Shown: piece by piece, positions 37,146-48,650 of the stretch | How positions within the stretch are numbered: the stretch's first letter is position 1 | Layout of the letters: the number at the start of each line of letters is the position of its first letter | Origin: Cymbidium sinense | Lineage: Eukaryota; Streptophyta; Magnoliopsida; Asparagales; Orchidaceae | Assembly (NCBI GenBank): GCA_021442155.1 | Contig: CM038214.1 | Location: 22,717,808 to 22,781,807 of the forward strand | DNA: 64,000 nt | Direction: 5' to 3' | Translations under genes and position numbers: made by a program | The notes under the pieces: generated by a model | What the model was told of the DNA's origin: nothing | Database searches by the model: none | The model's input: the letters and a program-made list of their open reading frames with translations, nothing else

Positions 37146-37759
37146 TTAACCTAAACCTCAAATATACTAGACTCAATGTGAAGGCTAATCAAGAAGAAAG
37201 CATAGAGACCCACATCCTCTTAGATAAAGCCAACATGAGTTACCAACCATGCAGGAAGGCCTACCAAATAAGGTGCTCATCGGTGTGCGGTGGCCAAAGG
37301 AAGGAAAGCGTAGGTTACATCCTCCAAAGCGGAAAGACCACTAGGGTGACACTAGAAGGGTAGCACGTCAGTGACTGCGATCTTGGTGACTACGTTGGGG
37401 CATTATCTAAACTCAGAGTAGCCCAAGACAAAAGATATGTGTTTATTTTATATGTTTGTGTATCATTTATGTTTGTGTTATGTCGATAAAGGATAGGATG
37501 CCGCTCGGGTTCCTTACACCTACCCTAAACACATCGTGGCAGATTCACAAATAAGAATACTTTTATAATGGAAGAGATTGAATTAAAAATGGAATTTTCA
37601 TTGATGATAATTATTTGTAAACATGATTTATAATATTTTTAAGTGGAGCCCATTGATTGGAAGCATTCTCCTTATGATTAATAAGGCGATAAGATGCATC
37701 TTGGTAGGCCTTTTCTATGAAAAAAAGACCTTCCTAAGTGGGTTCAAACTTGCCTCCCA

Positions 37760-37978
37760 TCATGATGGGTGATAATGGTGACAATCATTATCCTTAGAGT
37801 TAAAATAAGCTCTCCTACTTAAAAAAAGCTTTAGGATGGACCAACTTATTATGAGCTGAATCATATTAGCTTTGTACAACTTAAGGTTTTGGCATGCCCA
37901 TAGGTGTCTCTCCTCCAAACCTTCGAGCTCTTCTAACCATAACTTGGCGTTCTGCTCTATTGTGATCTTGCTACCCAA
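37760..37978 (-). pseudogene. Post-integrase region of gypsy pol
   Basis: A 72-codon open frame with LWLEELEGLEERHLWACQNL and then LKLYKANM, resembling the charged helical segment following the integrase core in plant gypsy elements (a LEELEE..A...L..Y...M pattern). It is in a different reading phase from the integrase core, so at least one frameshift lies between 37980 and 38160. Confidence 0.65.
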
Positions 37979-38159
37979 AGCTATATTTAGTGATGGGAGT
38001 TGGACTTCTAATGGTAGATAAGCTTGGACACTAAGGAGAAAGGAGTAGATTGAGTTGGAGTTTTATATGTGGTGTGGTAGGCCCTCAAGGCTTCAACTAA
38101 GCATTATTGCTTTTTTTATTGTGAGTGTCTTCTTGTATTTGGATGAGAGTTTTATTGAA

Positions 38160-38837
38160 GGATTTTGCTAATCCATTTGCCCTCATGTAGTTGATGGTAG
38201 AATATCTCCAATATATGTTGTGTCTTTGGGAAAAGTTGTTGATCTCAGTGCTCTTGAATGCAATACCATTATCAAATATAATTTATCGAGGCACTCCGAA
38301 CCTATATACAATATGGTTCCAAAAACACTAGAGCACATGCTAAGCTATGACCTCTCTGAGCGAAATCACCTTCGCCCATTTGGAAAAGTAATCAGTAACA
38401 ACTAAGATTAATCGATGATCCTTGGAAGAAGGAGGATCAATCAAACCCACTTTGTTGGTACCCCAACACTCAAATGGCCATGAGGCCAATGTAGGATGTA
38501 GAATATTAGGCGGTTGGTGTAGGACCACAATGTGTATTTGACATTGGTGGCATCGCCTAGCCGTATCCATGCAATCTTTGATCATCGATGGCTAGTAGTA
38601 TCCTAGTCTTTTGATCTTGGCTTTCATCTTCGGACCGGATTGGTTGGCTCCACATAATCCTAAGTGTACCTCAATCATGATCTTATGGGCTTCGTGCTTG
38701 TATAAACAACATAACCACATATGATCAAAAGACCACCGACACAAGACACCATCCACAAGCTCATAGGAAAGTGCTCTCGGTTCATCATGGGCTTGGAACT
38801 TCTCTTGAGGTAGATTGCCTTTATTTAGATAATCCAT
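38160..38837 (-). pseudogene. Gypsy integrase, one frame with stops and two lost catalytic residues
   Basis: The enzyme normally joins element DNA to the host genome. A single reading phase runs from 38837 to about 38160 with stops at 38594-38592, 38342-38340, 38330-38328 and 38285-38283. The zinc-binding part has EVHLGLCGAN (second His replaced by Asn) and CHQC. The core reads WGTNKVG, where the first catalytic Asp is Asn (38456-38454). The second Asp is kept in IIFDNG (38273-38271). ANGLAK has Lys for the catalytic Glu (38165-38163). The last two are 35 residues apart, as in D,D-35-E integrases. The protein would be inactive even without the stops. Confidence 0.88.
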
Positions 38838-38974
38838 GAATGGTTGCCTCCAATCTAACTCCTCATCCTTCTTTGCAATGGCAACCTCCTTCTCAAGAGA
38901 GTACTTTTTGATGAGTTCAATATCAAAAAGGGATAATACTTGTCTATTTTGGACTTTATTGATATGGACTCATC

Positions 38975-39200
38975 CTCCGACATGCCAACTCCTTGGCAAG
39001 CTTGGCTAAAGCTTGGACATTCTCTCCTCGAGGAATCTTACAAATGGTAACCTCTTGGATTTGGGCCAACAACTCCATGTACTTATGGTAATGATGGATT
39101 TTGGGCTTTATAACTTTATAAGACTCAATGATTTGGTTGATAACTAGTTGAGAATCCCCAAAGATGTTGATGTTCTATATGCTTAGAGTAACTAACTCAG
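38975..39200 (-). pseudogene. Gypsy RNase H C-terminal part
   Basis: Reads GDSQLVINQ (GDS about 39159-39151), then HHYHKYMELL, VTICKIPRGENVQA and LAKLAKELA. The family normally has Asn-x-x-Ala-Asp just before ALAKLA; here the Ala-Asp pair, which contains the last catalytic Asp, appears deleted (about 39020-39010). The enzyme would degrade the RNA strand during reverse transcription. Confidence 0.75.
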
Positions 39201-39240
39201 ATAGGCAATCAAAGCCTCATATTCGACTTCATTGTGTAAG

Positions 39241-41840
39241 GATTGGACGATGACATGAGAATGATCAAAACTACATTCAAATGTTCAAAACTAAATCAAA
39301 CTAAATCAAAAAATCAAGCCAAAAGCCTATCTCATGGACTTAGCCAAATCTTAATCCAAATCAAGTCAAACTAAATTGATTTTCTCACAAATCAATCATA
39401 TTTTCAATCATCTTCACAAATTTAAATGAAATATACATTTAAATAATCAGAACTAAATCAATCCAAATCAAAATCCAAACCTAACATGACCAAACTCCAT
39501 GGACTTAGCTAAATTCCTTCATTCCAAAACCCAAATTCAATTTATTTTCTCAAGAATCAATCATACCTTCAACTATATTCATAAATATAAATGAAATCTA
39601 TAATAATCAAGCTAAACTAAAATCAACCCAAGTCAAACCCAACTTAACCCTTTTGACTTGAAATTTTCAAATTAACCAAAACCCATTTAAACCCAAGCCA
39701 ATTGCAATTAAATTCATATATCAATCCCAAATCCATATATAAACTCAACTAAATCAACCTCAACCCAAAATGAAGCCTAAACAATTGGTCCACTTTACCC
39801 AAAGTGGCCAATTTTACCTATCGAGCCAAGTTCTAATAGTCCATTGGATTGAACCAAGCCCATCAAAACCTTCTCATCATGATTGTTAATCACCCTAGGT
39901 TGATCAATTATCACAAATTGGGTCAAATCAAGTCAACTTGATCATTTGACCAAGTCAACCACTTAACCCATATGAGTCCAAACTAGCCAAATTACAACTA
40001 AGCCAAATCCCTTGAAACCAATGATTCATACCAAATCAAAATAAATTTGAATATGACTTTACCTTCAACTGTCAAACCAAAACCAATTGGCTCCCTTAAG
40101 TTGACCCAAATTGACCTAAAAGACCAAATTAGGTCAAATCAAAATATAAACCAAATTGATTGCAACCAATGGCTCAAGTTCATTCCAATTGATTGTTGAA
40201 TTTTACCAAAGCCATGGTTGGACCCAATTGAGCCCAATTGATGTATTTAGCCCAATTTGACCTAAAGGTTCATCAAAACCAATCCAAATTAATTTAAACC
40301 AAAGCTTAAAATAATCTTCAATTAGTCCACTAAACTAACAAACACCCAACCCAAGCTAATTTGGCTAATTTAATCAAATTGGTCAACTTAACCCATTTGA
40401 CCAAAATGAATTCAAATGAGCCAAAATTAAATCTAAGCTAAACTAAACCAAACCAACCAAACATCCTAAATGATCATATGAATTTAACCCAACCCTTGGT
40501 TTGACCAAATTTGACCAATTGGTCAACTTGACCCAACCTAACCCAATTTGACCTAAATGAGCCAAATAGAGCCAAACCTAACCAAATCAACTCCAATTGA
40601 CTTGAAATTTTGGCTAACCCACTTTTGGCTCATTTAAAATCTGCCCAAATCAAATTTAATGCCCAATGATCATTCTACCTTTGGGTCAAGGGCATCACAT
40701 GAGACAAATCACTCATGTACATGGTCATTTCCATTCTTTGGCCACTTGGTAATCTCCCAATGGTCCACCTAGGTATCTAGGTCCGCAACCTTGGTGGTTG
40801 GGTGAGCCATGACCCATGGGAGGTGAAATCACATCACCCTCCCCATTGGAGCATTTGAAACCCATAAGACACCATGATTCCTCCTTTGCACCACCTCCAA
40901 ACCTTTAGCTAACCAAGCCAAAACTCCTCCTCCACCCATGACTCCTTGAGATGGCTGGATGGCCACTAGAATCCAAACTCGATCCCGCATCCAATCAATA
41001 TGAAGGGGGGTATACATTCCTCGAGCCATAGCTACACAAGATGAGCCTAAAGCTATTTCCTCCCAAGCTCATTCCTCGATCAAAAAATGCCATTCCCATC
41101 AGTCCCAAAATAGGACACTCCCATTTTTGACCTAGCTTTTCTATTTCTCCATCAAACTCAAATTTACTTTGCACGCACCATCCTTAGGCCACGTCGAGCA
41201 AGAACAAAGCATCTCCCAAGTTTCCCATGCACCAGAGGTGGGACTTTGATCAAAGTCGTGCTCCAAATCAACAATTCATGGCCTTCTAAGTGAACAATGA
41301 TGAATTGATCCAATTGCTTCTCAACAAGGCTTCAACTCCAATAGATGAAGCTTCATCAATTGTTTGAGCTACTGTCTTTTGCTCCTGAGGTATGCTTCCA
41401 AAACTAAACCTTAGCCAAAATGGGTTGGAGATTTTGAAGAAAACTTACATCTCATGCGTTCTTATCGTTGGATCCTCTCTGATCGATATCATGAAGGTGT
41501 GGGATCCTTTTGGAGTTGATCCAAGCTTCGAAAGCTCAAAGTGAGCAATGGTGGGCACTCCATTCTCTCACTTTCGCATGACATTAGATCAAGCACCATC
41601 TCCACATGATCGAAATGGAAAATCAAGATTAAATCTTCTAGATCGATTTGATTTAATCTTATTAAGTTGTTAGATTAATCATGGTCGTCCTATCATAGAT
41701 TGGATGGTGGGCGAAAGAGCATCCACCATGCCGTAAGCGAGTTGGATAAGTTTTAAGTAACCACCGCTGCCATGAAAGCACGTGTTTGTGCCCGCGTCCT
41801 GCGCCATGTGGTGCTAATAATTAGGCTTTATTAGGCTTAA
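39241..41840. other. Non-coding DNA rich in TTGACC/GGTCAA words, probably retroelement-derived
   Basis: 39270-40680 is A- and C-rich on the + strand, with many AACCAAATTGACC, GGTCAACTTGACCC and AACCCAATTTGACC words, a quasi-repeat with no fixed period. 40680-41840 is more complex sequence with no convincing frame; the 66-codon open frame at 41029-40829 on the - strand has no recognisable domain. It may be the long untranslated part or LTR of a gypsy element. I see no gene. Confidence 0.5.
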
Positions 41841-42910
41841 TTAATCATTTTTAATGGTTGAAACTTCTAAAAAGCATAAAAAATTATAGAGAAATAAAAT
41901 AATGCAAATAAATACTCATTTTAAAAGTATTTTAGAGGAGAATTAATTAAAATTTATCTTAACTAATTTTGAATAGTAATTAAGGTTTAATTGAAAAATT
42001 AATTAGCTTAATTACTTTTTTATTACTTGAGCAATTAATCCTAAATTGTGTGAGTTAATTTAATGGGATGACATCACTCCCATGATTTTCTTGGGATTTA
42101 TTGCTCACTTAATTAAGAAAATTGTCTAATTAAACCTTAACTACTCTTTTAAGTTAATTAATGATTAATTAATCCTATGAATAGTAATAAACTAGTTAAT
42201 TAAGTTTATCAATCATTGTTCAACAGTAAGTGAACTAAGATTTTCTTGGGATTTTCTTGGGATTTATTGCTCACATAATGCAAGTTTATTTTCATGCATA
42301 TCATGTTGGCTCATAATTATTTAGTTAATTACTTTAAAGTGACATTAGTAAGGGTAATTAATTCATCTAATTAAGGGTTCAACATTAACCCATAAAATCA
42401 ACTTAATTAAATTTCCTAAAATTAAATCAAATCACTAATGTGGAATGGGTTTAAAATAACAAGTGATGATTTCTCTTCTCCTCTTAAAATCAAATAAAAT
42501 CCAAAACTTAATTAAAGAAGCTTTGGTATGCTTTAAATAATCTTATTTGATTTGATTATCATTAAGAACTAGTTTGGTTGAATAAATCACATGCTTATAT
42601 TTGATTGTCCTCTTTCCAATCATGTTAAATTTGGTATGTCATTTGAATTCATGCATCCATCTTTTCAAAATCAAGTAAAAAGAAAATGAATTTTTTATGT
42701 AAGCTTGCAGTGTTGATTTAATTTAATATATGCATGGCTATTATCACTATTAAATAATAATGTAATTTTCAAAAGCTTATAAATGAATAATAATATGTTT
42801 TATGATGCTAGTTATAATTACATAAGAAATGGATGTTTATAGATTAAGTGTATGAATGTTGAGTTCTCTTTCCTATATTCATGTGTTGATTTATATAAGA
42901 TTAAATGGTA
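41841..42910. other. AT-rich region without a visible gene
   Basis: Many TTAATTAA words. A 23-base phrase TTTTCTTGGGATTTATTGCT (plus CAC) occurs twice, at about 42086 and 42252, with a partial third copy just upstream of the second. No open frame, RNA gene or terminal repeat is recognised. Confidence 0.5.
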
Positions 42911-43625
42911 ATTGGTATATAGTTTGAACACAGGAACATGAGGCTTTTAGCTAGCCCCAAGGAGGTCATTTGATTACCTCACTTCCCTAGTTTAACAATG
43001 CCACGCACCTATTTGATTTCATTCTTATGTATTTCAACATTAGAATTTGGTTAGAGCTTTAATTCATATATATAAATGATTCAATAAAGAAAATACAATC
43101 TTTTCATGGCTTTCTTTACCTCATTTATTTATACATCCATGTGTGTCCAAGAAAAAACCAAGTATATAGTCTAGACATCCGAGAATATGAGTCTTTAGTT
43201 AGCCCAAAGAAGGTCAATTGATTACCTCACTTCCCTAGTTTAACAATGAGATGTAATTGCCTATATCTTTGTACATGAATATGTATATGTGATTAGTGAA
43301 TGAAAATCCCATTTTACATTAAAATTGCATGCATTCATAATTGACTAAGTGGCTGATTTAATTAGCCATATGATTTGGAGATTACTTTTTATGTTCATGT
43401 ATACGAATTTACATATGTTTGAATGCAAATGGGTATATAGTCTGGACATCCGAAGAATACGAGGCTTTAGCTAGGTCCAAGGAGATCATTTGATTACCTC
43501 ACTTCCCTTGTTTAACAACGACACATGCCTATTTAATTTCATTCATATGTCTTTTTTGTATAAGAATTTGGATAAAGTTTTAAATTAATATGTTTAAATA
43601 ATTCAATCAAATAAAATATAAATTC
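42911..43625 (+). repeat. Three tandem copies of a 250-270 bp unit
   Basis: The core phrase GTATATAGT(T/C)(T/G)... GAGGCTTTTAGCTAG ... AAGGAGGTCA.TTGATTACCTCACTTCCCTAGTTTAACAA starts at about 42917, 43163 and 43434 (spacings about 247 and 271). After the core, copies 1 and 3 also share ATTTCATTC.TATGT and AGAATTTGG. The CCTCACTTCCCTAGTTTAAC core is almost invariant while the spacers have diverged, so the core may be constrained or recently converted. Confidence 0.85.
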
Positions 43626-45963
43626 TAAACATGCAAATAAATTCATCATTTATGTGTTCTAAAATATGTTGCATGTATAGATATACATAGGATTAAATCA
43701 TATGCATGTTACATGTGATGGAAAGGAATGATTTAATATATGTCTTGTAGTAATTGAATTAAATTAATCTTATGCCTTTCATTATGAATAGGATTATTTA
43801 AAGTGAACCTAAACTTAGGATTAATTAAATCATTTAATAAGCCATTCACTAAAGAGAACTAAATTAATTTATTATACTTTAGAAAGTAATTTAACAAAAA
43901 TTAAAATTCTCAAATCAATTAAACTACTTCAAGTGAAATCAATCATTCATGTTAAATTGAATCCCTACACTTAGAAAATACAACACTAATGCCTAACAAG
44001 ACTTTCCACGAAGCCTTACACACATTAGAATTAAGTCACCACTTCTAGCTCCAAGTTAGGATGGTGTATGATGTGATATATGATTTTTTATGATGTATTA
44101 TTTTAGATTGGATGTTAGGGTGTACGGTTTATAGATTAGATGATAGGCCAATATTTTCCAAATCATGTTTTCTATAATGTATTATGCTTAAGGGATGCTT
44201 AAAATAAATGTGAATGCTCTATTTACAATGGCTTAAATCCTTAAGCATAATCCAAAGTTATGACGTGGGCTTAGTTACCAATGTGCTAAGTCAAATACTT
44301 GGGATTATATGTATATTTAGCTAACCTCTATTTTGAAAGTGTAGTTATATTTACTTTTCCCACATAAATGTAATTTTTGTAATAGGAATTAGGATTAGTG
44401 CTATGGGGGATTAGGATGGCCACTGGCCAGAAGGCTTTGTCCTAGGGTGTGATGCCTTTAAAATAAGCACCATCCAAATCAAAGAAAGAACCAAATCAAA
44501 AAAAAGATATGAAGAAAGAAGACCCCATAGCATTTAATATAATTATAATTATTCTTTCAGATTTTTCATGTTGTATAAGGGTGAGCTCACCCATCTTTTC
44601 CCTCTTGGGTTGTACTGGTAAACCCTTTATTATTCTATGATAGTTTATATAATATTTTTATGTTATGTTTACATTATGCATTAGATGGCATGCTTTTCAT
44701 AGTTTCTTAAATGATTGATGCTTTAATGTGTGTCTTGGATTAGGCTCTTAGGATAAAATAAATTTTCTACCCAACTAATCACTCATAATTAAATTTTAAA
44801 CAATTCATAACCTCATCATAAACCCTAAGACATAAATAAGATAATTAAAAGATTTAACATCATGCATGCATATTCTTTCTCTCTTGAACATGAAGGATCT
44901 CCATCCTTGCACAAAAAAGAATGCTTGACCTGTGAGGGCCTCCCTTGTGGTGGAGAACACCATTTCTAGTTGATTTGACCCATAACCTATTTCAGCATGC
45001 ATTTAGGAATAAAAAATTTTAAAGCCTCTATTAAAATAATGTTAATGAAATAAAATTTGAAAAGATTTTTCATCTATAGATTATGTCATATGCTTATACC
45101 ACTCTTGCTATAATCTCTCTTAGTGTGTTTAGTACTTTAGTCTCTTTCTAATTAAATACCAGCTATCTTGTAATTTATAAGGCCAGACTACATGGATATA
45201 TAATCATAGGAGGAGTTAGCTGGTGGCTACTCCAGGTGGTTATAAGTCCAGAAGTCAGACAATTTATTCTCTCTTGTGGAGGTAAACCCTTATGTCCACC
45301 TATCACTTAAATTTTGGTCGTTCTTTAGTTCGTACTAAAGCTCCCTAAATTTAGGATCTGAGGTAGCTATTTCCTTCGGGCTACGAGCATAAATCCTCAC
45401 CTCTTAGGCATTCTCACAACCTTGTGTTAATGGATTATAAGCCCTAGTAATCTAATTAAATTTTAACTCAAAACATATAAATCTTCTCAACTTCAAAATT
45501 ATAAAGCCCAATCATATGATAAATTAGAATGATCACAAGGCTTCCTAGTATCATGAGCATTTCCTACTTCTTTCATTTGGATTCAAAAAATAAGTCTTCT
45601 CCTTGAACTTTCCCAATTGATTTTCCAAATACAACAAATCCTTAGATAGTCTAACCTTGAAATCTTTGAAGATAATAATTGTCTACTTTAATCGAGAGTA
45701 TTCTTAGGAAATTTCATTTCCTAAGATGTAATTAACTATGGAGGCTTACCTCCATAGAGAACTTAAGAACCTAGTTTAAAGTAAACCCTACTTTATTTAT
45801 CCATGTAAAGTAGGGAAAAATCTACTACATTCAATACCCATCATGCTTTAGGAGTCCTTATTATGTTATTAGGTCCATTTTAGGGTGATGCCTCTATCTT
45901 TCGAGATAGTACATTATACCTCAATGTTGTACCCGATTACCTCAAAAAGTATCCCCTACCAAT
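43626..45963. other. AT-rich unique-looking DNA to the right edge of the foreign block
   Basis: No convincing coding frame (the 65-codon frame at 45002-44805 on the - strand has no domain). 44030-44640 contains ATGATGT-rich sequence and a pyrimidine-rich stretch ending near TTTTCCCTCTTGGGTTG. 45120-45420 and 45640-45960 have moderate complexity. The block ends near 45963, where AAATAAATAAAAAATAAAACC of the satellite resumes mid-unit. Confidence 0.45.
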
Positions 45964-46700
45964 ACATCCAAAAATAAATAAAAAATAAAACCTACACCCT
46001 AAACTGAAAAAAAACCTAAACCTAAATTGAAAATAAATAAAATAAAATAAAATAAACCTCAACCAAAACTAAAATAAACTAAACTAAAATAAATAAAATC
46101 TAAACCTAAACCTAAACCTAAACCCTAAACTAAAATAAATAAATAAACTAAAAATTAACCTAAACCTAAACAAAAAAAATAAAACCTAAAATTTAAAATA
46201 AAAACCTAAAACGTAAACCTAAAAAAATAAAATAAAAACATAAACCTAAACCTAAAAATTAAAAATAAAACCTAAACCTAAAAACTAAAATAAAAATAAA
46301 ACTAAACTAAAAAATAAACCTAAACTAAAATAAATAAACTTAAAACAAATAAATAAAACTAAATAAAAATAAAAATAAACCTAAATAAAAATAAAAAATT
46401 AATAAATTAAATTAAATAAAAAATAAACTAAATAAACCTAAACCTACTAGTTTACTTATTTTAAAAAAAAATAAAAAAATAAAAAATAAAAAAATGAAAC
46501 CCTAACCTTAAACCATAAAACTAACCCTAAACCTACAATCCAAACCCTAAACCCTAAAAACACTAAAACCTTAATCCCAAATCCAACCCTAAACCATAAA
46601 CCCTAAATCCAAAACCCTAAACCTAAACCTAAAGTAACTAAATATATTAAAATATAAACCTAAACCTTAAAACCTAATAAATCTAAAACTAAACAATAAG
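45964..46700 (+). repeat. Telomere-like satellite with box and GRP leader
   Basis: It re-enters the unit at the landmark CCCTAAACTGAAAAAAAACC (45997-46016), continues through the CTAAAATAAA body, the box at 46447-46470, CCCTAAA-rich DNA, and the leader AAGTAACTAAATATATTAAA (46632-46651) before GRP copy 8. Confidence 0.9.
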
Positions 46701-47147
46701 AATGGTAACCTTGACTATAGGAACATCACCATCAACCAAGCTCAGTCCAGATCTGACAGTGGCGAAAAAGGTGGAGGCGGCAGTTATCGCAATGGTGGTG
46801 GGGGATTTGGAGGTGCGTGGATATGGAGGTGGTGGTGGTGGTTATGGAGGTGGGAGGAAGGGCAGGTTACCAGTGATGGTAGAAAGAGATCGGGGATATG
46901 GTGGATCCAACTCGAGAGGTTGGGGTGTTTCGATGGCTTGGAAAGCGAAGAAATCAATCATCTACTACTTGTGAAACTATATCTTTATAGTAGAGACGGT
47001 TCTAGTGATCTAGGGTTTTTGATTTGCTCTATGTGTGCTCATTTTTGATCTATGTCATCACTTGTGCCTTAGAAAACTTGATGTGTTACTTGGTTGATGA
47101 AATTGAAAAGAAATGTTGAATCTGAATTTATTCTTTGTTAATAAATA
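46701..47147 (+). pseudogene. GRP fragment copy 8, frameshifted in the glycine tail
   Basis: Reads NGNLDYRNITINQAQSR (short deletion after NG), then GEKGGGGSYRNGGGGFGGA before a small deletion near 46813-46818 shifts the frame into Trp-rich nonsense. CAG is retained at QAQSR, as in copy 6. The distal part (AGATCGGGGATATGG at about 46887) and the shared 3' UTR are present, ending in a degenerate A-rich tail near 47139-47147. Confidence 0.85.
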
Positions 47148-48344
47148 AGTAAAATAGAGAAAAACAATAAAACTAAAACCTAAACCCTATACTTAAAACC
47201 TAAAACCTAAACCCTAAACCCTAAACCCTAAACTAAATAAACCTAAACTTAACAATTTACTCAATTTTTTTTTTTTTAAAAACTCTAAACCCTAAACCCA
47301 AACTCTAAATCCTAAACAAACACTAAACACCAAAACTAACCCAAAATTTAGAACCCTAAACCTAAACTAAACCCTAAACCACAAATCATAAACCCTAAAC
47401 CCTAAACCTAAACCTAAACCACCTTAACCCTATGTTAAACTCTAAACCAATCCTCCACTACCACACCTCCCACAAACCTAAACCTCTACTAAATACTTAT
47501 AATATAAAACCTAAACTAAAACATAAACCTAAACCTATAAAATAAAATAAAGTAAAAATAAACTAAAATAAAATAATTAAAACCTAAACTAAACTAAAAA
47601 CCTAAATAAAAAATATAAAACTAAATAAAAATAAAAAGATAAACTAAAATAAAATAATTAAAACCTAAACTAAACTAAAAATAAAATAATGTAAATAACC
47701 AAATAAAATAAAAACTAAACATAAAATAAAAATAAAATAAACTTAAAATAAAATAAAATAAACTAAATAAAAACCTAAACATAAAAAATAAACCTAAAAA
47801 TAAAAAAAATTAAAACCTAAACCCTAAACTAAAAAAAAATCTAAACCTAAAATAAAAATAAAATAAACCTAAACATATTATAATATAAACTAAACTAAAA
47901 TAAATAAAACCTAAACCTAAACCTAAACCTAAACTAAATAGAATAAAATAAAGTAAAAATAAACCTAAACTAAAAAATAAAACCTAAAAATATACCTAAA
48001 ATGAAAACCTAAAACCTAAAAAACCCTAAACCCTAAAATGCTAAAATCCTAAAGCTAAACTAAATAAAACCTAAAAATAAAATAAAGACACTTAAACAAA
48101 AAAAATAAAATAAAAACATAAACTAAAACCTAAACCTAAACCTAAAATTAAAAAGAAAATAAAATAAAAAATAAAAACTAAACTAAAATAAATAAATAAA
48201 ATCCTAAACTAAACTAAAATATAAGAAAACTAAATAAAATAAAAAATAAACCCAAAATAAAAATAAAATTAAATAAAATTAAATAAAACCTAAACCTAAA
48301 AAATAAACCTACAAGTACAACATAAACCTAAACTAAATAGAAGG
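47148..48344 (+). repeat. Telomere-like satellite
   Basis: CCCTAAA-rich (47180-47235), a box followed by a 13-T run (47251-47280), another CCCTAAA-rich stretch, then CTAAAATAAA with the landmark CCCTAAACTAAAAAAAAATC at 47821-47840. No GRP fragment. It ends at unique sequence near 48345. Confidence 0.88.
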
Positions 48345-48650
48345 AAAAAATACATCAACCGAAAGAAAGGAAGTGAAATTACTCTTAAAGGTGGATGGCA
48401 AAGAATATGTATCTTTTTTTATAATCAATAATCTCTAAGTACAATATGAGATCCATTATCGGTAATAGTTAGACATAAATTCATTGGCATTCTACCTTTA
48501 ATAATATTAAGTAATGAAAAGAATATTCAAACTCATAATTATCATTTTTACACTTGATAAATTAGAATAAATTATATAAAATACTTTATTCTTGATTTAA
48601 TATTGATAACTAGAAGTAATTCTTAAATAGTAGACATAATATAAAACTTT
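48345..48650. other. Short unique insert of unknown origin
   Basis: About 305 bases with normal complexity (CATCAACCGAAAGAAAGGAA, GATCCATTATCGGTAATAG). No open frame above 60 codons and no RNA gene recognised. An organelle-derived or transposon fragment is possible; I could not identify it. Confidence 0.5.

Larger units (their letters stand above)
35181..37555 (+). repeat. Non-coding region made of duplicated modules, probably retroelement-derived
   Basis: No long open frame. Several phrases recur: GTGTGATGGGCCCAGA at about 35748, GTGTGATGTACCCAGAG at 36140 and GTGTGATGGACCACACTGAG at 36534; ACTTACATCTTC at about 35890 and 36280; AACTCAAGAG/AGGAGAAAG variants. It lies on the 3' side of the - strand gypsy pol, so it may be the 3' non-coding region or LTR of that element. 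I could not find a matching LTR to confirm it. Confidence 0.5.
37560..39240 (-). mobile_element. Ty3/gypsy retrotransposon pol fragment (RNase H and integrase)
   Basis: On the - strand, from 39240 leftward: RNase H end (39190-38980), tether (38900-38840), integrase zinc region and core (38837-38160), then a post-integrase segment (37978-37760). The order RNase H then integrase is that of Ty3/gypsy. Reverse transcriptase and gag are not seen to the right, so the element is truncated or nested at about 39240. Nonsense mutations dominate over frameshifts. Confidence 0.85.

Noticed and set aside
37178..37363. 61-codon open frame (+) with charged composition
   Set aside because: It lies in duplicated non-coding modules and has no family resemblance.
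38220..38405. 61-codon open frame (+)
   Set aside because: Antisense of the integrase core.
40829..41029. 66-codon open frame (-) and the 65-codon frame at 45002-44805 (-)
   Set aside because: Short, with no domain, in retroelement-like non-coding DNA.
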